A stretch of DNA of 64,000 nucleotides from assembly GCA_017591395.1 (NCBI GenBank), contig WEDG01005593.1:1-64000 (forward strand), written 5' to 3'. Source of the stretch: Schistocephalus solidus (Eukaryota; Platyhelminthes; Cestoda; Diphyllobothriidea; Diphyllobothriidae). This document shows, one piece after another, positions 57,224 through 64,000 of this stretch (positions are counted from its first letter, which is position 1; the number at the start of each line of letters is the position of its first letter). The notes beneath the pieces are model-generated. The model did not search any database. It worked only from the letters and a program-made list of their open reading frames with translations, and was not told the origin of the DNA. Both the position numbers and the translations under genes were made by a program.

Positions 57224-60200
57224 ATGTGTGAGGCGCAAGTACACAAACAGCCCTCCAAGCTCATGAAGTTTGTCTTAGGAGGTACAGCAGGGTAATGTTG
57301 AATCTGTGAATTTTCTTGTTTTTTATTCCGCCGCATAATATCTTGTTACCGCTCTTCCTTATGTTATTATTAGTTATATTAAGGTACTTTTCGGTTAATT
57401 AGGCCATTTGTGCCTCTGGGTCGCGCTTATTGACCTGTCAGGAGAGATAGTAAATTGTCGGTTCAAAAAGTAAGGGTGGAAGAGGGATGCTGGGGTGTTT
57501 GCTCGTTGGGCAACAGTTATTTCTTTCTGGTCGAAAATTTTTGTGTAAATATTTCTAGGTGATAATGACAAACACCCTTCCCTCACATAAAAATATGCTT
57601 TATATGGATCTTGATGTTTCCATTTACCAACAAAATACGCTGCACTTGTCATCGTAAATGGGCTTAGTTAACTGGTGTTTAAACATGGACAAATACTTAT
57701 AATGCAACAGAAAAAGTCGGTTAAGTGGGATAGGCGGTGTTCAACCATGTCAATAAATGCATTGAAAACGTTAATTGGAAGGAAATAGCACATGTTGGGG
57801 AACCGTCAGTTGATTATTTTTGTCAGTTGATTAATTTTACAGCCAAAATTAAAAGACTCAATTAAATGACTCAATCGTGTGAATTTGAAGTAAACATCGG
57901 TTTGATTGGCTGTACAGAAAATCAAGGATCATAAACATCATGACTAAGTGGTGATGAACTAATAGCATAAACGCTGACTGCAGGAAATCATTAAGTTTCT
58001 CGGAATCACAGTTCTTTTTAGTAGAGCTGACGCCCTTGCTCTTATTTCCAAGTTCGTAAACGCAATCGATCCTCTCGTGTACTCCCGCGGGAAGTAATTT
58101 TATAGAAGGGACGCGCCCAAGTACGTACCAAAGTCTTCTCCAGATAGAGTTTCGATACAATTTTCAGTTTATTCGTTGCGTAGACTTACTTACTTACACT
58201 AATAAGCATACTTATCCGATTTTATCGTTATTGATCCGAACAGATCACTTTTCGTCCATTAAGTTTTGTGATCTTTTGGCTTAATTTGGTTAAAACGTCT
58301 AGGTCCACCATGATACAATTAAGCACAGTCCACTGTGCATTCAGTTCACATTATGTTATCACGGGAATTACATAAATCATCAATTTTTCAAAAGGACATT
58401 TCTTTGCCTGTGTTTTGAAATGGCATTAGGACCTTCGTGGAAATCTACTCTTCTCATAAATTGCCTTGGTTTATTCTGTTGTCCTCATTTGAGTTCCTTT
58501 CTACTACCTTAGTAACCGTTATTTATTTGCTGTTAGCTAGATGAATAGTAGTTAATATTTAATTGAACAGTTTAGTTTAGTAAAATTTGACTGAAAATTT
58601 ATCAGGATATTTCATTTCCCTTGTCCGATGGAAAAATGCAACCAGTAAAAATGCGCGGTTGACCTTCCGCGAAAAGTTGGTTTTCTTTGATATCCCTCCC
58701 ATTCGTTAAGGAGCTCTAAAAAATTTCCTTTAAATTATCTATGTGCAATTTTCATTTCCGCCAAATAATCATCAAGTTAATTTATTGTATCACTAAGGTG
58801 GTGTTATAAACAGCTTTATCCAACTGATTATTATGATTTATTTTATATTGTGCATTTATTACCGGTATTCGTACCCGTACCGGGGAATACGGCAAGCTCA
58901 CAGCAAACCCCGTTTTGCGAGAATTCTTCCTAACTATTTTTGAATCAGCCTTAATCTGTTATTCCGAAACGGTTTATCTCACTGCAATGATTTAATGCGA
59001 AACGACCTGCCAACTTTAAGTGATTTTTGGCTGGTCGAATAAATGTAGGTCAGGTATCTACTTTTTGAGGTAAATTTGTTGAACAGAATATTTTGTCTTT
59101 TTTTTTCCAGTATGATAGCCACATCTACGGTGCAACCCTTGGATTTGGTGAAAACGCGCATGCAGATGAGCGGTAAGTGAGCGACTTATTTTATCCTCTG
59201 CTCCAAATTTGCTTCCAAATAAAATTTATTCTTCGAATAACCTGTCATGCGGCTTCGTGTCTGCAGTTTTTTAAAACTATCAGTATTTACTACTGTCTGT
59301 CAGTAAATATCCATCCTATTATCTTCGTTTATCTGAAATTCCATCAATAGTTTGTTGAGAGCGCTTTATAATTTCCATTCTCCTTGCACTTTTTGAGTTC
59401 AAAGCCACCATATGCTTGTGTTCTGATCGTAGGAAACTCGTACATATCCAGCAGTAAGTTGACCGTGACTTAGGTTTTGAAAGTCGGCTGCACCTGTCCA
59501 TCGAGTATGACCGCTTCCTATGATCTTGGGTCAATTCTCTTCAGATTTCTAACTTCCTCTTAACTTTTTTCCCACCTTTACGAAATCCTCCTATACTGAT
59601 ATCACAAAAACTTACTTTAGAAGGTGTTTTTTCTGCAAACTTGAAGCTTATGCAGTATCATAAGTATACCATGTTTGACAGTCGCCTGATTTCTTTACTC
59701 GAGGTCTTTCCTGTTTATTCTCACATCAAGATGTTTTAGTATCCCTTGATTACTGCTTGACAAGGTTCTGCCTCACAGCACGACCGGGAACATTTGTAAT
59801 TGCAATAATCAATTCTTATGCATAACAAGAGTAAACTTAACTAAGACTGCTGAGTCATGATCCCCGTCGTTTAGTTTCGGTTCTCTGTTACCAGGGCCGC
59901 GCTAACTTTTAAAATTTCTACTGTTTTTTCCCATAATAATAAACCATACAGCAGCAACTGAATCATATTTTTATTACCCATCTATACTGTTAGCAGCTTT
60001 GAACGATGATTCAGCGTGCCCGTATTTGGCCATTCTCAACCTTTGTGACAGGACTGTTCTTTCAAAATTACGGTGTAGTAAAAAACTAAATCGGAATCGG
60101 AATGGAGTGCAGTGTTACTCACTAATTAAAGGAGTCAGATGTTGGTTTTTACAATTCTGTGTCATGAAATGTAGAAAGTGAAATTTTTTGAACTCCTAAT

Positions 60201-61863
60201 CGGCTAAATGATTTAACTGCAAGTTGGCCAGAATAGAAAGCATGTTTGCCGCCCAGAAAAATATAGCCAGCAGACTTTCTGGTTGCCGAGGCTCGCTTTT
60301 CAATGGTTACACCTATAGCCGGGAGCAGAAGACGGCGACGTACTGGTGGCATGTGCGTCAATGTTTTCATAGATAAACAGTCATACGCTGCATCTTCCTC
60401 ATTCTATCTTCCGTGGTCGTACAAAACTAAAACGACTGAAGGCAGACCCGGACGCATTAAATGGCAAAACTAAACAGTCCGTTTACGTGTTCCACACGTG
60501 GACTGACTCCAATTCCCCTGCTTGGCTACATTGAGCGAGCCTCGGGGCATGCATGTAACTGCCACTAGTAAACATGCTTGTAGGCTTGAGGAAGCCAATT
60601 TATACCGTTGGTTGGCAGCCTTCCAAACCAATACTCCTTGAGCAAGGTGATAGATTCAAGCGCTTTGGATTTAATATAATGAGAAATGCGCTAATATTTC
60701 GGCCCCGCTCTTTCTTCCTGCTTCCACGCGTCTGACTGGGAATCGCAATGGGATTAGACGCGTTGTCTGACAAAGCCAAACATCCGCTCATCGAGGCAGG
60801 TGCGAATAAACCTTTACAAATACGTACTCCTAACTGCGCGCTTATTTGGCTGAAACTAATTAATTTACTATCAGATAGTTAGTACAACTCTTGATCCGAA
60901 CTTTAACACTACCTGATTTCTCCAGGTTTATGCAAAAATGTGGAATACAGTACACACCGGAGTATGGCTCGAAGACCCCAGCGTATTTTGTTGTGCACTG
61001 CTGCTCAAATTGCATTAAATTATCTCTATGTCAACGGATCAAAAAGAGTTTTGTACTAAACAGTGAAATGATTGGCATTTGTTGGCAGAAATGTTCACGC
61101 ACTTACTATTAGGTCATCGGCGTAGTCTCAAAATACCCCGGGTTTTTTTCCTAGATCGTTCATAAGCGACCACCACTTCACGCGTTTTAATGTGATATCA
61201 TTTTGGATTAAATTGCTGCTACAAGCGTCATCGGCATATTTGATGGCCTTAAGCTAGCCAAAAAAACGCCTTCTTGAGCAGGGTTTCCCAGATTATCCGA
61301 TGGAGGCACGTATTTTCTCAGATGCCTGGCTTGTGTCATTCAGTTAGTCTGTTCATTCTGTCATCCCCTCGTCCCCTAACTGATGTCTTTAACTCTTAAA
61401 GTAAAATATCCTCTTTGAAGGAGTTCCTTTGCCCTGAATAAACTCCTCCAAGTGGCGAACAAACAACCAGACGTAGGCAGATTCCGTACTTCTTTTGCAC
61501 GTTAACCCCACGCCTAGCATCAATAGGAACCAGGAATAATCTCAGCGTAAAGTTGCTAGCCATATTCGACCCAGTAGAGCACAACTACTATCGGCATCAA
61601 ACTTTTCAAGTCATGCTCCGTTTCTGTATTTACCTGTGACATTATCTTCACTTAAGCCTAACACTCCTTAGTAGCCTACGTAAGCAACGTTTGCACTTTG
61701 TGCAGTCAATGTTGACTCTCTACGCTTCGTCGCAGTCACCATGGTTTTTATTTCATTACTGTTGTACGTTAGGTGAAGGCGGAAGTACAAAGGCTCACGT
61801 CAGCACACTGCAAGTCATCAGGGCAATTGTGGCCAGAGAGGGCTTTTTCAAACTGTACGCTGG
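57224..61863 (+). CDS. SLC25A11: Mitochondrial 2-oxoglutarate/malate carrier, first 3 coding exons (continues right)
   Basis: Exons 57224-57291, 59111-59172 and 61773-61863 join with agreeing phases: each junction splits a Gly codon. Donors are GTAATG, GTAAGT and GTATGT. Acceptors are TTTTTTTTCCAG and TACGTTAG. The 73 encoded residues plus a split Gly cover the first carrier repeat: KFVLGGTAG (first transmembrane helix with small-residue motif), VQPLDLVKTRMQ at residues 30-41 (the P-x-[DE]-x-x-[KR] signature), MQMSGEGG, then REGFFKLYAG. MQ(L/M)SGEG is particular to the oxoglutarate carrier among SLC25 members. The carrier exchanges cytosolic malate for matrix 2-oxoglutarate across the inner membrane, as part of the malate-aspartate shuttle. 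The start ATG at 57224 (context GACCATGT) gives a short 13-residue lead before helix 1, similar to other carriers. Remaining exons (about 230 residues) lie beyond 64000. Confidence 0.85.
57292..59110. other. Intron 1 of the SLC25A11-like gene
   Basis: An intron of 1819 bp from GTAATG to a long pyrimidine tract and CAG. I found no nested gene or recognisable repeat. Confidence 0.7.
59173..61772. other. Intron 2 of the SLC25A11-like gene
   Basis: An intron of 2600 bp, GTAAGT to TTAG. The stretch about 60230-60600 is GC-richer than its surroundings and may be an old dispersed repeat. No partner copy is visible in this window. Confidence 0.7.
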
Positions 61864-62341
61864 GTATGTCAGCTCTTCGGATCTTTTTCATTGTTTCCAC
61901 ATTTCCTTTCTTATTTTGAACGCACACTTATGGCTTTAACCGACCATTTATGTTACAAGTGGCGTAGCTGAGTATTGCGTGAACTGTTGAATTAGTACGT
62001 TAATGTGTGCGGCGACCAGCTCCTCGCTAACTTCACCGCATCTTCCTTCCGAAGCTGTCCTACTTATTTTCGTATTCAGTAGGTGTTTAATTCGTCCGCT
62101 TAATGGCTCGTGTCTTGTGTGCTCAACGGTCGTCTTTGCTCTGCCGCCTGCATGATGACGCCCGATTTCGCTTCTTAACAAGAGATCGCATGGTAGAAAT
62201 ACATTACCATAAACGAAAAACGGCTACTGGTTGGGCTGGAGCGTGAGGTCGAAGGCACATCGAGACGAGCAGGTCCCCTAACGCGATCGGTTAGCCTCCT
62301 GTACCATTGCTAATACACCTGATTTCAATCGACAGCATGAC

Positions 62342-62500
62342 GGGCCCGTGTCTCAATGGTTAGGGCATTAGACTTCTAAGTCATAGGTCGCGAGTTCAAT
62401 CCTTGGTTGTTGTAAAACCTCGAACTAGGTATGGCTGGCTGCTGACGGGCAGTAAGCCAGAAATGGTTATTCCCGTTTCTATTGGTTTTGTCGGTAGCGT
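62342..62500 (+). mobile_element. tRNA-derived SINE, plus copy
   Basis: GGGCCCGTGTCTCAATGGTTAG looks like a tRNA 5' half with A box and D arm. It is followed by GAGTTCAATCC, a B box matching GWTCRANNC. A non-tRNA body follows with CTGCTGACGGGC and AAGCCAGAAATGG. The body occurs again, inverted, at 62700-62790 and 63000-63085. The head is not a good clover-leaf, so it is not called a tRNA gene. Confidence 0.65.
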
Positions 62501-62699
62501 AACTCTCCCATCACCCATTCGCCAGCGCGGCCACCATCACAACCGATCCTACAGCCCCCCAACCTACTCTGCTTTCATAGCCACTGCACATTCATTCAAG
62601 CGTCGGCCCGGTCGGTTGCTTGTGAATCTATCGCATAGCGACTGGCAAACTAGTGTCAGGACTGAAAACGATACCTTGCGCCATTGGCAGAAAAGCATT

Positions 62700-62860
62700 C
62701 CCGACAAAGACAAGGACGACTTGAATGACCATTTCTGGCTTGTTAGCCGTCGTCAGTCGGCCACCCCCTACCCCTCAGCCTCAGACTCACGACCCGTTAG
62801 TTAGCAGTCCAGTCCTGAAACCATTGAACCATAAGCTCGTTGTCCTTTCGGTTGCGATCG
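62700..62860 (-). mobile_element. tRNA-derived SINE, minus copy
   Basis: The minus strand reads GGTTCAATGGTTTCAGGACT (head, about 62840-62815), CGTGAGTC and then a body with AAGCCAGAAATGG (about 62747-62727). The head and body are in the same order as at 62342, with substantial divergence. Confidence 0.55.
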
Positions 62861-62999
62861 AGTATGTTAAAATCGGTGGATGGGTGCTCATCGATCGCGT
62901 TACGGAACATGCTCGTCCCGATGCGCCTTAGGGCTTGCTCTAGAACCCTGCCAGCAGCCGCAGACTGACCAGTATTTTTTAAGCCAAATGAGACATTAC

Positions 63000-63085
63000 C
63001 AACAAAGCTAGGGGGCACTTTGAATGGCCATTTCTGGCTTATTAGTAATCATCAGACAGCCACGCCCACCCCAAGTGTTGCACCA
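63000..63085 (-). mobile_element. SINE body fragment, minus copy
   Basis: AATAAGCCAGAAATGGCCATTC on the minus strand and flanking GTCTGATGATTA match the body of the two SINE copies nearby. No tRNA-like head was recognised. Plus-strand coordinates 62719-62770 and 63019-63070 form visible direct repeats. Confidence 0.5.
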
Positions 63086-64000
63086 CCGGATAATCGTATG
63101 CTCTCACGGAAGAGCTTAGGCCTTCTTGCCCCTCAAACCTCTATCCGCAGGAGGCTAGTCAGGGGCGGAAGGAGACTCGATTGTGGGTGCAAAGGTTGCA
63201 CTGCGCACCGGTCCTGTGCAAAATAATCATTTCCGCGTTCATCGCAGCGAGTTGTGTTGGGTGTGACGACTGTTTTATCGCCCGCAGCTGAGCCATGACC
63301 GGCTGGGTTGTAGCGGTTGGGGTACCGTTGGAAAAATTGCTAAGAGCTATGGAGAACTAGATGATAAGCTTTAGTTTTAGACCAGAACTTGAAAATTTTC
63401 CGCAAAATGGTAGAGATATAATGAACTAAGTGGAGAATTAATGAAAAATGTAACCTTGAACGGTGTGACTACTCTGGCGACAATTCTATTTTGTGTTTCT
63501 GCATTTCAATCTCACTAAACGACAGAAGTCTGTCATCGTTGATATAAATTGCCGTTTATATCCCGCTGTACGACGGTCGATACGTAGGAAGTCACGCCGG
63601 TCCGGGTGGAGCGACTTGGCAGCAATTCTGTTGGAGTGAGGAGTAACGTCATTGAGAATAGGTGATGGCATACAAAGGACGTGCCTTTAGATGAGCATAC
63701 GCCTGTCTAATGAAGCAGGACAAATAAGAGAAGCACATCGTAAAGAACAAGAGGGGAGATAAAGCCATCAGCAAATCACCAGGTATGGGACTGGGGGCTA
63801 TGGCCGGATTATAAACGCCGAATGTACTAAACATCTTCCCGAATATCATTAAAAACAGATTGGAAGTGAAGGAACGAGGCTAGATTGAAAGAAGGGTAAC
63901 AAGTGGGTCAAAGGAATTATTCAAATCTGCCAAAATCCTTTACTAAAAATAGATTTGTAGATCGTGAACGGACATTCGAAGTTTTAAGGTTGCTAGGGAC

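Larger units (their letters stand above)
61864..64000. other. Intron 3 (partial) of the SLC25A11-like gene
   Basis: It starts with GTATGT. No fourth exon (expected to begin with the LSAGLLRQ-type block) was found before the window ends. It contains a SINE family (separate entries). Confidence 0.6.

Overview
The window looks like part of an animal genome that is mostly repeats, most likely a flatworm (platyhelminth), perhaps a diphyllobothriid-type tapeworm. The species-level guess is weak. The evidence is two host genes split by kilobase introns with GT/AG boundaries, a degenerate Gypsy-type LTR element with CsRn1-clade hallmarks (a primer-binding site matching the 3' end of tRNA-Trp and a C-W-Y-H start to its Gag finger), and many truncated CR1/Jockey-group LINEs. 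There are no bacterial-type operons, no CRISPR array and no rRNA.

Layout. 1-11505: a satellite of about 990-bp units, entering from the left edge, with a three-unit higher-order period in its right half and a decayed edge copy. 12348-15614 (minus): a complete two-exon gene for a twin CX9C protein of the CMC1 cytochrome-oxidase-assembly family. Its 2.9-kb intron carries eight copies of an 82-bp minisatellite. 17424-17742: two adjacent inverted repeats. 19058-23130 (minus): a nearly full-length but broken LINE. 23346-23732: a GC-rich insertion between 11-bp direct repeats. 28008-39055: a pile-up of at least eight LINE pieces in both orientations. 39056-46148: a Gypsy element interrupted by three LINE insertions, each with a short target-site duplication. 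47266-51780 (plus): a long LINE with ORF1, endonuclease and reverse transcriptase. 51783-52728: a tandem repeat of about 315 bp. 52726-56070: more LINE ends. 57224 to the right edge (plus): the first three coding exons of a mitochondrial 2-oxoglutarate/malate carrier (SLC25A11 family), with a tRNA-derived SINE family in intron 3.

The only two genes I consider functional host genes, CMC1-like and SLC25A11-like, both encode mitochondrial proteins. They lie about 42 kb apart and I infer no functional linkage from that. Both were found by joining exons whose splice phases agree exactly.

The strongest candidate for something undescribed is structural. Six retroelement 3' ends (19275, 35693, 40315, 43717, 45426 and 55940) share one RNA-like hairpin frame, GCAG / T-run / CTCCT ... 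AGGAG / T-run / CACTG. Inner stems differ in sequence but stay paired, and the loop keeps GAAC(T/G). A second LINE group ends in a smaller hairpin whose closing base pair changes C-G to T-A while its flanks stay fixed. Both look like signals read by the elements' own reverse transcriptases.
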